Shown here: positions 1 through 8,405 of the stretch, piece by piece
Layout of the letters: each line of letters opens with the position of its first letter
Position numbering within the stretch: the first letter of the stretch is position 1
Notes under the pieces: generated by a model
Databases searched by the model: none
What the model was told of the DNA's origin: nothing
Seen by the model: only the letters and a program-made list of their open reading frames with translations
From: Kitasatospora sp. NBC_00374
GTDB lineage: Bacteria > Actinomycetota > Actinomycetes > Streptomycetales > Streptomycetaceae
Reading direction: 5' to 3'
NCBI RefSeq assembly: GCF_041434935.1
Contig: NZ_CP107964.1
Span: 620,001 to 684,000 of the forward strand
DNA length: 64,000 nucleotides
Program-made: the position numbers and the translations under genes

Positions 1-1
1 G

Positions 2-115
2 CGGGAGGACGTCCGGGTGACGGCGCTGCCCCGCCTGTTCGACGGCCCGACCGCCTGGTGCGGCCGCCTCCTGTTCGGACGGGTGATGCGGCGGTTGCTC
101 GACGGCGCACGGTGA
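2..115 (+). CDS. C-terminal fragment of an unidentified protein (truncated by window start)
   Basis: An open frame runs from the window edge to a TGA at 113-115 and encodes 37 residues. It contains Leu-Phe-Asp-Gly-Pro and an Arg-rich tail ending in LLDGAR. Codon choice (G/C in nearly every third position) fits a real gene end. The motif resembles the last helix of SRPBCC or polyketide-cyclase-like proteins, but 37 residues are too few to assign a family. The next gene converges on it from the minus strand about 45 bases downstream. Confidence 0.45.
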   Translation, partial: REDVRVTALPRLFDGPTAWCGRLLFGRVMRRLLDGAR

Positions 116-161
116 CCCCGGGTGGAACCGCCGGGACGCCCCGGGCCGGGCGTGCCCGGCG

Positions 162-677
162 TCAGCCGAACCGGAGGACCGCGCAGGTGGTCGTCCCGTG
201 GGCGTACAGCCTGCCGTCCTCGGCGCCCACCACGCGGGCCTCGGCGGTCGCCGTCGTACGGCCCACGTGCAGGGCCCTTCCCTCGCAGCGGAGGACCTGG
301 GTGTCGGCCGACACGGGCCGGACCAGGTGGACGCCCAGCTGCACGGTCGTGTAGGTCGATCCGGCCGGCAGGCGGGTCATCACGGCCGAGCCGAGCGCCG
401 AGTCGAGGAGCGTGGCGAGGAAACCTCCGTGCACCGTGCCCATCGGATTGAGCAGGTGCTCCCCCGGGTCGCCCTCGAAGGTGGCGTTCCCGTCGCCGAC
501 CCCGGTGAGCCGGAAGCCGAGGGTGCTCATGATCGACGCCGCCGGGAACCTCCCGTCCAGTGCGCCCCGGAGGATCTCCCGGCCGGACATCGCGAGCACA
601 TCGGCCGTCATCTCGGGGCGAGGCTCCCAGCTGTGGGTGCGGGAACGGGTTGCAGCCTGGGATTCGTAGATCGTCAT
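162..677 (-). CDS. PaaI-family hotdog-fold thioesterase
   Basis: The 171-aa product has the hotdog-fold thioesterase pattern. A central GTVHGGFLATLLDSA stretch carries the His-Gly-Gly motif of the PaaI/DUF4442 group, followed by beta strands ending in VQLGVHLVRPV. Family members hydrolyse acyl- or aryl-CoA thioesters in the cytoplasm; the substrate cannot be read from sequence. I chose the ATG at 675-677 (MTIYES) because the upstream part of the longer frame is Arg/Pro-rich and non-conserved, and 171 aa suits the family. It converges on the fragment at the window start and diverges from the NlpC/P60-like gene. Confidence 0.85.
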   Translation of the reverse strand: MTIYESQAATRSRTHSWEPRPEMTADVLAMSGREILRGALDGRFPAASIMSTLGFRLTGVGDGNATFEGDPGEHLLNPMGTVHGGFLATLLDSALGSAVMTRLPAGSTYTTVQLGVHLVRPVSADTQVLRCEGRALHVGRTTATAEARVVGAEDGRLYAHGTTTCAVLRFG

Positions 678-951
678 GAGATCGACCCTAAGGATCCGCC
701 CCGGCCGGGCGGGAGTGGCGAATCCGGCAGGATCCGTACCGTTTCCGACACGCCCCCCGAGGCGGCAGAGCGCGATCAGCCCGGACCGACGCCCCAGGTC
801 ACCGATCGAGGTCACCCGGGGTGCTCGGCCACCGCTCCGCCACCGCCGCCTGCTCCGCGTCTCCAAGGCCGCACGGGCTCCGGGTAGCCTCACGGGCATC
901 GGAGTTCATCCGCGACCGGGTCAACCACAGCACAGAGGACTGGTCCCGCCC

Positions 952-1413
952 ATGACGGACGCCGCGGCCCGGCCGCCGACCGCCTTCCTGCCCCCGCACC
1001 TGCGGGCCGTTCCGTACGTCGGCGCGCGCTGTCCGGGCTCGCGGGCCGTGGCCGAGCGGCCCGGCCTCGACGCCGGCGCGAACTGCCAGCTCTACGCCTA
1101 CGCCGTACTCGCCCACTTCGGCCTCACCGCGCCACCGCTGCGCTCCAGCGACCTGTGGGCCGACGACTCCACCGTCCGTGTCACGGCCCCCCGCCCGCTC
1201 GACCTGCTCCTGTTCAACGCGACCGACGACGCGTACGGCGCCCACGTCGGGGTCTGGGTGGCACCGGAATCCGTACTGCACCTGTGCGCGGAGGTCGGCC
1301 GCCCGGCCCTGTGGACGCCGGCCGACTTCGCGGCCCGGGAACGGTACCGCCACCTCGTCGGCATCAAGCGCGTGACCACCGCTGGGGAGGGGGGATCTCC
1401 GGCGCACCCGTGA
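952..1413 (+). CDS. NlpC/P60-like cysteine hydrolase-like protein
   Basis: The 153-aa protein contains DAGANCQLYAYAVL, where a Cys starts a helix. This is followed by DLLLFN and AHVGVWV, the Cys-then-His order of NlpC/P60 papain-like hydrolases that cut peptidoglycan stem peptides or amides. No signal peptide is visible, so it probably acts in the cytoplasm or is not a wall enzyme. It starts at the ATG at 952; the upstream extension of the frame is compositionally unlike protein. The third catalytic residue is not obvious, so enzymatic activity is inferred. Confidence 0.6.
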   Translation: MTDAAARPPTAFLPPHLRAVPYVGARCPGSRAVAERPGLDAGANCQLYAYAVLAHFGLTAPPLRSSDLWADDSTVRVTAPRPLDLLLFNATDDAYGAHVGVWVAPESVLHLCAEVGRPALWTPADFAARERYRHLVGIKRVTTAGEGGSPAHP

Positions 1414-1529
1414 CCGGCGCGGGCGGTCCGACCCCTCGGGGGAGGTGCGCGAAGGACTGGTCTGCGGCCTGCCTCTGGCTTGCCGAAAGTGCCGGTGCCA
1501 AACGCTCGTTCGGTGTTACTGTCGGCGCC

Positions 1530-1928
1530 ATGTCCAAGATCGAGCTTGACGCGGTGACCGCCGAGTTCTTCGGCGCCTTCGACAACCGCGGCGGCCGGGC
1601 CGCCGAGGTCGGCCGGATCCGCCGGCTGATGCTGCCGGGTGGCGTGATCGTCCTGACCGGCCCGAAGTTGACGGTCTACACCGTGGACGAGTTCATCGCG
1701 CCCCGCGAGAAGCTGCTGGCCGACGGTCGGCTGGTCGAGTTCTCCGAATGGGAGACCTCCGAGCGGACGGACGTCGCGGGCGACATCGCCTCGCGGTTCG
1801 GCGAGTACCGCAAGTCCGGGATCCTGGACGGCGAGCCGTTCGAGGGCGGCGGGACCAAGTCCTTCCAGTTCGTCCGCACCCCGGAGGGCTGGCGCATAGC
1901 ATCCTTCACCTGGTACGACCAGCCCTGA
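1530..1928 (+). CDS. SnoaL/NTF2-like (DUF4440-type) protein
   Basis: A 132-aa protein with the cone-shaped NTF2-like pattern: an N-terminal helix (AVTAEFFGAFDNR), a middle Tyr/Phe-rich segment, and a C-terminal SFQFVRTPEGWRIASFTWYD typical of DUF4440/SnoaL-like folds. Members are small-ligand binders or isomerases, and the function here is not defined. It starts at ATG 1530. It is a single gene, convergent with the ornithine-cyclodeaminase-like gene. Confidence 0.7.
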   Translation: MSKIELDAVTAEFFGAFDNRGGRAAEVGRIRRLMLPGGVIVLTGPKLTVYTVDEFIAPREKLLADGRLVEFSEWETSERTDVAGDIASRFGEYRKSGILDGEPFEGGGTKSFQFVRTPEGWRIASFTWYDQP

Positions 1929-1998
1929 CCGCGGTGCGACGGGGACGCCCTGCGCCGGCGCCGGCCACGTCCGACGCGGTGTGCCGCGTGTCGGGTGT

Positions 1999-2940
1999 TC
2001 ACGGCAGCAGTCGGTGGAGGACGGCCGAGGCGAGTGCCGCGTCGAGTGCTCCGACGCCGGTGAGGTCGGCGACGGTGATGGCCGTGGCGGACCGGTCGAG
2101 GGGTTGTTTGAGCAGCAGGCCGACCGGCGTGTCGCTGTCGTGGGCCGCGGCTCCGGCGCGGACGGCGTGGCCGAAGTCGCCGTGGTCGAGGCACTGGGTG
2201 TGGTCGTCGGTCGCGATGATCCGTGCGCGCCCGAAGAGTTCCGGCGGGAGCTCGTTCTTGTGCGGCATGTCGGTGCCGATCCCCGTGACGTGCGCTCCCT
2301 CCCGCACGTGGGCGGCGTCCAGGACCGGACTCGTCGCCGGGGTGGTGGTGACGATCATGTCGGCGCCGGCCGCCTCCCGTGCCGTGGCCGGCCGGGCTTC
2401 GAGGCCACGGCTGCGGAGCTCTCCACACAGCGCGGCGGCCCGGTCCGGATGACGGCCGTGGACCAGCACCGCCGTCAGCGGGCGCAGCTCGGCCAGCCAC
2501 ACGGCCTGGAGGAGCGCCTGCTGTCCGGTGCCGAAGACCGCGAGCTCGGTGGCGCCGGGCCGGGCCAGGGCGTGGGTGATCAGCGCGCCCGCGGCGGCGG
2601 TGCGCCACGCGGTCAGCAGGCCGCGGTCGTCGAGCAGGGCGCGGACCTGTCCGGTACGCGCGCTGATGACGCAGACCAACCCGTGGTTGGACGGCAGGCC
2701 GATCGCGGGGTTGGCGTAGAAGCCGGTCGCGATCTTGACGGCGAAGTCGGCCGCGCCGGAGATCCACCCGGCCTTGACGTGGCAGTCCCCGTCGGCGTCG
2801 GGGAACTCCATGTGCAGTGGCGGCGGCACGGTGGTGCGGCCCTCGGCGTGGGCGATCGACGCGTCCCGGACGGCGTCCAGGACCAGCCGGGGGGCTGCGG
2901 CCTCCTCGATGGCGGCCGGCCCGAAGACGGGAACGTTCAC
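1999..2940 (-). CDS. Ornithine cyclodeaminase / mu-crystallin family NAD(P)-binding protein
   Basis: The 313-aa protein has the family layout. An N-terminal substrate part contains the basic HVKAGW and IATGFYANP segments, then a Rossmann domain with LAVFGTGQQALLQ near residue 120-130 and VTTTPATSPV later. Family enzymes either deaminate and cyclise ornithine or reduce cyclic or acyclic imines with NAD(P)H. The GTG start (2938-2940) overlaps the TGA of the upstream PLP-enzyme gene as GTGA, so the two are translationally coupled. That coupling suggests the PLP enzyme makes an imino or keto acid that this protein reduces or cyclises. The specific substrate is unknown. Confidence 0.82.
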   Translation of the reverse strand: MNVPVFGPAAIEEAAAPRLVLDAVRDASIAHAEGRTTVPPPLHMEFPDADGDCHVKAGWISGAADFAVKIATGFYANPAIGLPSNHGLVCVISARTGQVRALLDDRGLLTAWRTAAAGALITHALARPGATELAVFGTGQQALLQAVWLAELRPLTAVLVHGRHPDRAAALCGELRSRGLEARPATAREAAGADMIVTTTPATSPVLDAAHVREGAHVTGIGTDMPHKNELPPELFGRARIIATDDHTQCLDHGDFGHAVRAGAAAHDSDTPVGLLLKQPLDRSATAITVADLTGVGALDAALASAVLHRLLP

Positions 2941-4070
2941 CGGCCGGCCCGCATCCACTCGGCGAACGCGGCCAGGCCCTCTTCGGGGTTGCCACGGCCG
3001 ATGCCGATGCGGAACCGGTCGGTGGGGGTGGCGGTGAGTTCGGAGTGGTAGATGCTCGCCGGCAGCAGCAGGACACCGGCCTCCTCCACCAGCCGGGTGC
3101 AGAACTCCTCCACGCCGTCGGCGCCGAGGTAGCGGGGGTAGGCGACGCAGCCGCCGTCCGGCGCCCGCCACTCGAAGTCGTCCGGGAACTCGGCGAAGAA
3201 CGCCTCGAAGAGCGGCAGGTTCGCCGCGATCAGGGCCCGGTTGCGGTCGAGGATGGTCCCGCGGGCCTTCAGCGCGATGCGGGCCAGGACCTCGCTGGGC
3301 GCGGAGTTGCAGATGGTGGTGTAGTGCTTGGCCCGCTCCAGGCGTGAGCGCAGCGCGCGGTCGCGGCAGGTGATCCAGCCGATCCGCAGGCCCGGCAGGC
3401 CCAGGGACTTGGAGGTCACGTTCAGCGACACGGCGCGCTCGGACAGGTCGCAGGCCTGCGGCAGGGCGGCGGCCGCGTCGCGCTCCAGGCCGCGGTAGAC
3501 CTCGTCGCTGAAGAGGTGGATGCCGCGTTCGTCGCAGAGGCGGACGAGGGCGGTGAAGTCGGCCGCGTCGATGATCTTCCCGGTGGGGTTGTTGGGGAAG
3601 TTCACCGAGACGACGCGGGTGTTCGGCCGGATCGCCGCCGCGACCGCCTCCAGGTCCAGGGCCCAGTCCCGGTCCGGGTCGAGGGCGACGCCGGTGACCT
3701 CGCACAGCGCCAGCGGCACGGTCTCGGCGGCCTGGTAGTTCGGGGTCACCACCACCGCGTGGTCGCCCGCGTCGAGCAGGACGTTCATCGCGAGGTAGAG
3801 GGCCTCCTCGGCACCGGCGAAGCAGATGACGTCGTCCGCGTCGGCGTTCTCGTACGTCCCGGCGATCACCTCGCGCAGCGCCCGGTCGCCGAAGGTCTCG
3901 GTGTAGCCCAGGGACAGGTTCTGGAAGGCGTCGCGGTCCGCGTCGTCGCCCAGGGCGAGCAGCTCGCCGAGGGTCATGGTCTGGACGTCGGAGGCGGTCA
4001 GGTGGTGGCGGGCGGTGAACTCCCAGCGGGAGAAGTAGGTTTCGAGCCGGAAGTCGGGCAGGCGGGTCAT
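2937..4070 (-). CDS. Fold-type I PLP-dependent enzyme (class I/II aminotransferase family)
   Basis: This 377-aa protein carries the class I/II aminotransferase signatures: NFPNNPTGK near residue 158-165, SDEVYRG near 188-194, the Schiff-base lysine in TSKSLGLPGLR at about residue 221, and a later Arg in RIGIGRG. It is catalogued as an aminotransferase. Arginine-oxidising PLP enzymes of the MppP/Ind4 type share the same fold, and one of those is known to be paired with an imine reductase, so transamination is not proven. It is first in a two-gene unit and overlaps the next gene by 4 bases. The promoter region upstream holds repeated TGGAC/GTCCA operators. Confidence 0.85.
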   Translation of the reverse strand: MTRLPDFRLETYFSRWEFTARHHLTASDVQTMTLGELLALGDDADRDAFQNLSLGYTETFGDRALREVIAGTYENADADDVICFAGAEEALYLAMNVLLDAGDHAVVVTPNYQAAETVPLALCEVTGVALDPDRDWALDLEAVAAAIRPNTRVVSVNFPNNPTGKIIDAADFTALVRLCDERGIHLFSDEVYRGLERDAAAALPQACDLSERAVSLNVTSKSLGLPGLRIGWITCRDRALRSRLERAKHYTTICNSAPSEVLARIALKARGTILDRNRALIAANLPLFEAFFAEFPDDFEWRAPDGGCVAYPRYLGADGVEEFCTRLVEEAGVLLLPASIYHSELTATPTDRFRIGIGRGNPEEGLAAFAEWMRAGR

Positions 4071-4159
4071 GGCGGTCGGTCCTTTGCGCTCGTTTCACCG
4101 GCTGGGCCGGCGGGCCGCGGGTTACGTGTCCGAGGGTCGCGCCCATCGTCCACACTCTC

Positions 4160-4207
4160 CACATCTGGACTATAAATCCAATCTGGACAACAAGTCCAGG
4201 CCTGGAC
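4160..4207. promoter_or_regulatory. Clustered operators for the YheO-type regulator
   Basis: Three overlapping dyads built from TGGAC/GTCCA lie upstream of the PLP-enzyme gene: TGGACTATAAATCCA at 4166-4180, CTGGACAACAAGTCCAG at 4183-4199, and the perfect GTCCAGGCCTGGAC at 4194-4207. The same TGGACTATAA core recurs in front of the regulator gene. The most likely reader is that regulator, giving one regulon of regulator plus enzyme pair. The arrangement is seen directly; the binding partner is inferred. Confidence 0.7.
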
Positions 4208-4211
4208 ATGG

Positions 4212-4248
4212 CTGTGCCCACACCCCCCCCGGGGGGGCGTGGGCACAG
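4212..4248. terminator. Hairpin terminator after the YheO-type regulator
   Basis: CTGTGCCCAC (4212-4221) pairs perfectly with GTGGGCACAG (4239-4248), and the inner C-run/G-run pairs too, so almost the whole 37 bases fold into one stem. It starts 9 bases past the regulator stop codon and separates that transcript from the operators of the next unit. There is no U-tract, as is usual in streptomycetes. Confidence 0.75.
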
Positions 4249-4256
4249 TTCACGCG

Positions 4257-4916
4257 TCAGGCGTCGGCCCGGCGGCTCTTCGGGGCCGGCTCCCTGAGCT
4301 CGGACAGGAGGCCGTACACGGTGGACCGGGACACCCGCAGGGCGCCGGCGACGACCGGGGCCGCCCGCCGCACCGCGAACACGCGGGCCTCGTCGAGCCG
4401 GCCGAGGACGGTCAGGCGGTCCTGGCGGGTCAGGCGCTCCACGGGCCGGCCGGTCTCCCGGACGTAGTCGCCGATGATGTTCTGGATGCGCTCGGACCAG
4501 TCCTGCTCGAACAGCGGCTCAGGGCGCTCGACGGTCGGGGCGCCGAACGCGGACAGCAGGGCGGCGGCCTGGTCCAACGGCGTGCGGTCGAGGTTGATGC
4601 AGAGTACGGCGGACGGCTTGCCGAGATCGTCGCGCAGTACCGCGCTGACCGAGCTGAGGCGACGGCCGTCCGTCAGGAGCTTCTCGTACGGCCCGAAGAC
4701 GTCGTGCGCCGACGGTTCGAGGTCGTCCAGCTCGCCGAGCAGCGAGGGATCCCCCGCGCGGCGGGAGGTCATCGGGTTCCAGATCTCCAGGACCCGGTCG
4801 GTGTCCGGGTCGTGCAGCGCCACCTCGGCGTACGGGCCCAGCAGCGCCGCTACCGCCTGGCACACCGGCGCCCACATCCGTACCCGAGGGTCTGGCCCCG
4901 GCTCCGTATTCCCCAT
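4257..4916 (-). CDS. YheO-like PAS domain / helix-turn-helix transcriptional regulator
   Basis: The 219-aa protein has an N-terminal YheO-type PAS domain (EVALHDPDTDRVLEIWNP, then DGRRLSSVSAVLRDDLGKP and LCINLD). A C-terminal DNA-binding domain ends in GALRVSRSTVYGLLSEL, a recognition-helix pattern. This is the DauR-like architecture; DauR itself responds to a D-amino-acid pathway. The ATG at 4914-4916 is chosen because an operator lies immediately upstream, and the longer frame would run through it. The TGGAC dyads upstream of this gene and upstream of the PLP/ornithine-cyclodeaminase unit point to autoregulation plus control of that unit. Confidence 0.82.
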   Translation of the reverse strand: MGNTEPGPDPRVRMWAPVCQAVAALLGPYAEVALHDPDTDRVLEIWNPMTSRRAGDPSLLGELDDLEPSAHDVFGPYEKLLTDGRRLSSVSAVLRDDLGKPSAVLCINLDRTPLDQAAALLSAFGAPTVERPEPLFEQDWSERIQNIIGDYVRETGRPVERLTRQDRLTVLGRLDEARVFAVRRAAPVVAGALRVSRSTVYGLLSELREPAPKSRRADA

Positions 4917-4918
4917 GC

Positions 4919-4952
4919 CTGGACTATAAGTCCGAGTTGGATGGACGGTCCA
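4919..4952. promoter_or_regulatory. Operator pair in front of the YheO-type regulator
   Basis: TGGACTATAAGTCC (4920-4933) matches the first operator upstream of the PLP-enzyme gene nearly base for base. The perfect dyad TGGACGGTCCA follows at 4942-4952. The first site lies only a few bases from the ATG at 4916, so binding there would block transcription start or a short-leader mRNA. Autoregulation is inferred from position. Confidence 0.65.
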
Positions 4953-5038
4953 CAGCGCCCACCGGACCGCCGCCGCTCCGGCGTGCGGTCCGGCGGGTCC
5001 GGCGGGTCCGGCGGTCCGGTGCTCCGGCCCGGGGCCGG

Positions 5039-5800
5039 TCAGGCCTGGCGGGTGGGCAGCACAACCAGCTGGCGCAGGTTCACCTCCCGGCGGCGGCTGA
5101 CGGTGTACGCGATCAGATCGGCGATGTCCTCCGAGGTGAGCGCGGGAATCGCCGCGAACATCCCGCCCAGCTGCTCGGTGAGCTCCGGGTTGTCGATGTG
5201 CCCGGCCAACTCGGTCGCGGTCAGACCCGGCTCGATGTTGGTGACCCGGACATCGCGCGGGCCCAGCTCGCCGCGGAGCGTGCTGGAGAGCTGGCTGAGG
5301 GCCGCCTTGGTCGCCGAGTACACCGCGTAGTTGGGGAAGTTGAGGTGCGCGGCGATGGAGGAGATGTTGACCAGGTCGGCGGTGGACCCCGCGGCCGCGG
5401 CGGCGGTGAGGTCGGCGGTGAAGGCGCGGGTCACCCGCAGTGCGCCGGTGAGGTTGGTGTCGATCATGCGGGTCCACTCGTCGAGCCGGCCCTCGGCAAG
5501 CGGGTTCGGCAGCATCACTCCGGCGTTGTTCACCACCAGGTCGACCCGACCCCAGGCGTCGTGGACGCGCGCGGCGGCAGCGTCCACCGACGCCTGGTCG
5601 GTGATGTCGACGGGAACGACGAGGGCCTGGCCGCCGTCCGCCACGATCTTCCCGGCGAGCTCCGCCAGCCGATCGGCCCGGCGGGCGAGCAGGGCGACCC
5701 GGGCGCCGTTCGCGGCGAACAGCCGGGCGGTCGCCTCGCCCATCCCGCTGGCGGCTCCGGTGACGACGGCGGTACGGGCGGCGAGGGCGGGGTAGCTCAT
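5039..5800 (-). CDS. Short-chain dehydrogenase/reductase (SDR)
   Basis: A 253-aa classical SDR. It has the cofactor motif TGAASGMGEA near residues 12-20, NNAG near 87-90, a catalytic Ser in NISSIA, and YSATK (YxxxK) near 155-159. The basic residue pattern after the second strand (LARRADR) suggests NADP(H) preference. Start is the ATG at 5798-5800 (MSYPAL); the upstream extension is not SDR-like. The substrate is unknown. It is a single gene, tail to tail with the regulator unit's promoter region. Confidence 0.88.
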   Translation of the reverse strand: MSYPALAARTAVVTGAASGMGEATARLFAANGARVALLARRADRLAELAGKIVADGGQALVVPVDITDQASVDAAAARVHDAWGRVDLVVNNAGVMLPNPLAEGRLDEWTRMIDTNLTGALRVTRAFTADLTAAAAAGSTADLVNISSIAAHLNFPNYAVYSATKAALSQLSSTLRGELGPRDVRVTNIEPGLTATELAGHIDNPELTEQLGGMFAAIPALTSEDIADLIAYTVSRRREVNLRQLVVLPTRQA

Positions 5801-5960
5801 CCGGCGCTCCTGAGGGGTCGGTGGTACTTCGCGGGTCCTGCTGACGAAGCCACTCTCGGCCCGGGTGGTACGGCCGTGCCAGGGCGCTGTTTTCCCTGGG
5901 AACGCCAGGACCACCCTCGAACCGGGCGACGGACGCCGCTGTGGGCCGGGCCGGCTCGGA

Positions 5961-6515
5961 TCAGGCGCGGACGATCGGCACGTTGCTCAGCCGCTGCACG
6001 GCAGCCGCGATCTCGTCGGCGGAGACACCCACCCTGATGGGGTTCAGCGCGATCGGGCTGCCGAACCGCCTCGTCCACGAGCGCGCCCTCGCCCCGGCCC
6101 GGGACATCGGAAGGGATACGGGAACAGCCGGCAGGACGACGCCGGGCCGGGGGACGAAGACCACCAACCGCTGGGAGGACCCACGTGAAGCCGCTCGCAG
6201 CCGGACCGCCTCCAGGTCGCACCACGGCACCGTGTCGCTGCCTCGCACCGTCACGCCGTCGGCATCGAGGCGCACCCGCCAGCCGGAGGTCCGGTCCCGC
6301 GCTGCCACGACCAGCAGGGCGACGAGCACCACGATCATGCCCACACACCCGATGCCGCCGACGACGAGGGCGAAGCGATCCCTCGGCCACAGGAGGTCGG
6401 CGCCGGACCTGATGCCGCCGACCAGGACCACGAGGGCGAGCACGGCCAGAGGACGGCTCGAAGGCCGGAGTTCCAGCGTGGCCTGATCCGTCTCGCCGGC
6501 AGTGGTCGATCGCAT
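5961..6515 (-). CDS. Two-helix membrane protein with PH-like domain
   Basis: The 184-aa protein has two hydrophobic helices close together near residues 22-40 and 48-72 (LAVLALVVLVGG; FALVVGGIGCVGMIVVLVALLVV). A soluble part then starts with WRVRLDADGVTVRGSDTVPW, a strand pattern seen in bacterial PH-like domains. The orientation suggests a cytoplasmic PH-like domain anchored by a hairpin. No enzymatic motif is seen and the function is unknown. It is monocistronic between the SDR and TetR genes. Confidence 0.65.
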   Translation of the reverse strand: MRSTTAGETDQATLELRPSSRPLAVLALVVLVGGIRSGADLLWPRDRFALVVGGIGCVGMIVVLVALLVVAARDRTSGWRVRLDADGVTVRGSDTVPWCDLEAVRLRAASRGSSQRLVVFVPRPGVVLPAVPVSLPMSRAGARARSWTRRFGSPIALNPIRVGVSADEIAAAVQRLSNVPIVRA

Positions 6516-6609
6516 GCGCGAAAGGTACTACTCGGCCCGGTCGGCCCCGCCACCCGCCCCACGGGCCTCCTCCGACGGCCCCCGAGGGGTCGGGGAGCGC
6601 GGCCCGAAC

Positions 6610-7197
6610 TCAGCCGGTGGGCGCGGGAGCCGCGGTCATCCGCCGGACCGCCTCGATCACCGCGGCCCGGTGGGCGGCGAGGGCGGCGGCGCCTACGGCA
6701 ACCTCACCCCGCAGGGCGCCGGCGCCGTCGGCGGCCGTGAACCAGGCCTGGGCGAGCGCCAGCGTGAGGGTGAGGATGTCGCGCGGGGCGATGCCGGGCT
6801 CGACCAGCCCCTCCGCCTGCGCCGAGGCAAGGGCGTCGACCTTCGCCCGGTAGGACTCCGCTTCGGAGTCCGTGGCGTCGGGCCGTTCGAGCTGCTTCCA
6901 GGCGACCAGGCGCATCAGGTCGGGGCGGGTGACCAGGTGGTCGAAGAGCGCCCCCGCGTACCCGGGCAGGTCGGCGACGTCGAACGGAACGGCTTCGGCG
7001 CCTTCGGCGAGACAGCGCTCCACGACACGGTCGAAGAGCTGCTCCTTGTTGCCGAAGTAGACGTAGATCATCCGCTTGTTGGCCCCGGCCGCGGCGGCGA
7101 CGCGGTCGACCCGGGCACCGGCCAGGCCGTGTTCGGCGAACTCGGCGAAGGCGGCGTCCAGCAGGCGCGCGCGGGTTGCTTGGGAGTCTCCGGCCAT
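6610..7197 (-). CDS. TetR-family transcriptional repressor
   Basis: The 195-aa protein starts with a TetR helix-turn-helix: ARLLDAAFAEFAEHGLAGARVDRVA, followed by IYVYFGNKEQLF. The remaining helices are variable, as expected for a ligand-binding domain. I use the ATG at 7195-7197 rather than the GTG two codons upstream. It is divergent from an aldo/keto reductase gene, and the 98-base gap contains two copies of a TAACTAAC-type operator. It therefore very likely represses both itself and the reductase. Confidence 0.85.
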   Translation of the reverse strand: MAGDSQATRARLLDAAFAEFAEHGLAGARVDRVAAAAGANKRMIYVYFGNKEQLFDRVVERCLAEGAEAVPFDVADLPGYAGALFDHLVTRPDLMRLVAWKQLERPDATDSEAESYRAKVDALASAQAEGLVEPGIAPRDILTLTLALAQAWFTAADGAGALRGEVAVGAAALAAHRAAVIEAVRRMTAAPAPTG

Positions 7198-7210
7198 GCA
7201 CACAGCGTAC

Positions 7211-7278
7211 AGGTAACTAACCGGTTATTGACATCGGCGGCTCGGTGCCGCACAGTCGAACTAACCAGTTAGTTACCT
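7211..7278. promoter_or_regulatory. Divergent promoter with two TetR operators
   Basis: AGGTAACTAACCGGTTA lies at 7211-7227, and its inverted near-copy occupies 7262-7278. The second site contains the perfect dyad AACTAAC-CA-GTTAGTT (7259-7274), and the first contains TAACCGGTTA (7218-7227). Between them sits TTGACA (7228-7233), 17 bases from CACAGT (7251-7256), a good sigma-70 promoter toward the reductase. Repressor bound to either site would cover this promoter. Confidence 0.75.
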
Positions 7279-7295
7279 CAGCGAGGAGCACCACC

Positions 7296-8279
7296 ATGAA
7301 GCACCGCGCACTCGGCAGCCAGGGCCTGGCCGTCTCCGCCCAGGGCCTCGGCTGCATGGGCATGAGCGCCTTCTACGGCGCCACCGACGAGTCGGAGTCG
7401 CTCGCGACCCTGGACCGCGCCCTGGAACTGGGCGTCACCTTCCTGGACACCGCCGAGAGCTACGGCCCGTTCCGCAACGAGCGCCTGCTCGGCAAGGCGC
7501 TCGCCGGGCGGCGGGACCAGGCCGTCCTCGCGACCAAGACCGGCATCGAGTTCACCGACGACGGCGAGCTGCGCGGGCACAACGGGAGCCCGACCTACGT
7601 GCGCCGCTCACTGGAGCGTTCGCTGCGGCACCTGGGCACCGACCACGTCGACGTCTACTACCTCCACCGCGTCGACCCGCAGGTCCCGGTCGAGGAGACC
7701 GTCGGGGCCATGGCCGAGCTGGTGGCCGAGGGCAAGGTCCGGTACATCGGCCTGTGCGAGGTCGCGCCCGCGACGATCCGCCGCGCGCACGGCGTCCACC
7801 CGATCACCGCCGTCCAGACCGAGTACTCGCTGTTCGAGCGCGGGATCGAGACCGACGGCGTCGCCGACACGCTCTCCGAGCTGGGCATCGGCCTGGTCGC
7901 CTACTCCCCGCTCGGCCGCGGGTTCCTCTCCGGGGCGATCACCAGCCCGGACGACTTCGCCGCCGACGACTTCCGCCGCACCGACCCACGCTTCCAGGGC
8001 GCCAACTTCGCCCGCAACCTGGATGTCGTCCGCGAGGTCGGACGCCTCGCCGAGGCCAAGGGCGTCACCCCCGCGCAGCTCGCGCTGGCCTGGGTGCTGC
8101 GTCAGGGCGCCGTCGCCATCCCGGGCACGAAGCGCCGTCGCTACCTGGAGGAGAACGTGGCCGCCACCGGCGTCACCGTCACCGACGAGGACATCGCCGC
8201 CCTCGAAGCGGTCGCGCCGCGGGGTGTGGCCTCCGGGGACCGCTATGCGCCGGAGCTCATGGGCAGCCTCAACGGCTGA
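7296..8279 (+). CDS. Aldo/keto reductase
   Basis: The 327-aa protein has the AKR barrel and tetrad: Asp and Tyr in [11 protein letters not shown] (near residues 49-55), Lys in ATKTG (near 80) and His in YLHRVDP (near 123). [15 protein letters not shown] and PGTKR contribute to NADPH binding. It belongs to the AKR13-like group that reduces aldehydes and ketones with NADPH. The ATG at 7296 follows GAGGAGC. The TetR repressor gene is divergent, so expression is probably induced by that repressor's ligand. Confidence 0.9.
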   Translation: MKHRALGSQGLAVSAQGLGCMGMSAFYGATDESESLATLDRALELGVTFLDTAESYGPFRNERLLGKALAGRRDQAVLATKTGIEFTDDGELRGHNGSPTYVRRSLERSLRHLGTDHVDVYYLHRVDPQVPVEETVGAMAELVAEGKVRYIGLCEVAPATIRRAHGVHPITAVQTEYSLFERGIETDGVADTLSELGIGLVAYSPLGRGFLSGAITSPDDFAADDFRRTDPRFQGANFARNLDVVREVGRLAEAKGVTPAQLALAWVLRQGAVAIPGTKRRRYLEENVAATGVTVTDEDIAALEAVAPRGVASGDRYAPELMGSLNG

Positions 8280-8405
8280 GCCCGGCCACCCGGCGCGGCC
8301 GCCGGGGCCACCGGGGCCGAGCGGCCTCCGGGGAGTCGCGCCGGATCATCGGCGGTCCATCACCTAGCCTGTCGAAACCGACATAACGCCACGAAAGGGA
8401 ATCCG

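Noticed and set aside
1999..4221. A single 740-aa minus frame joining the cyclodeaminase-like protein to the upstream gene
   Set aside because: Its first half is Arg/Pro-rich shadow of the PLP-enzyme frame. A GTG start overlapping the PLP stop explains the real gene better.
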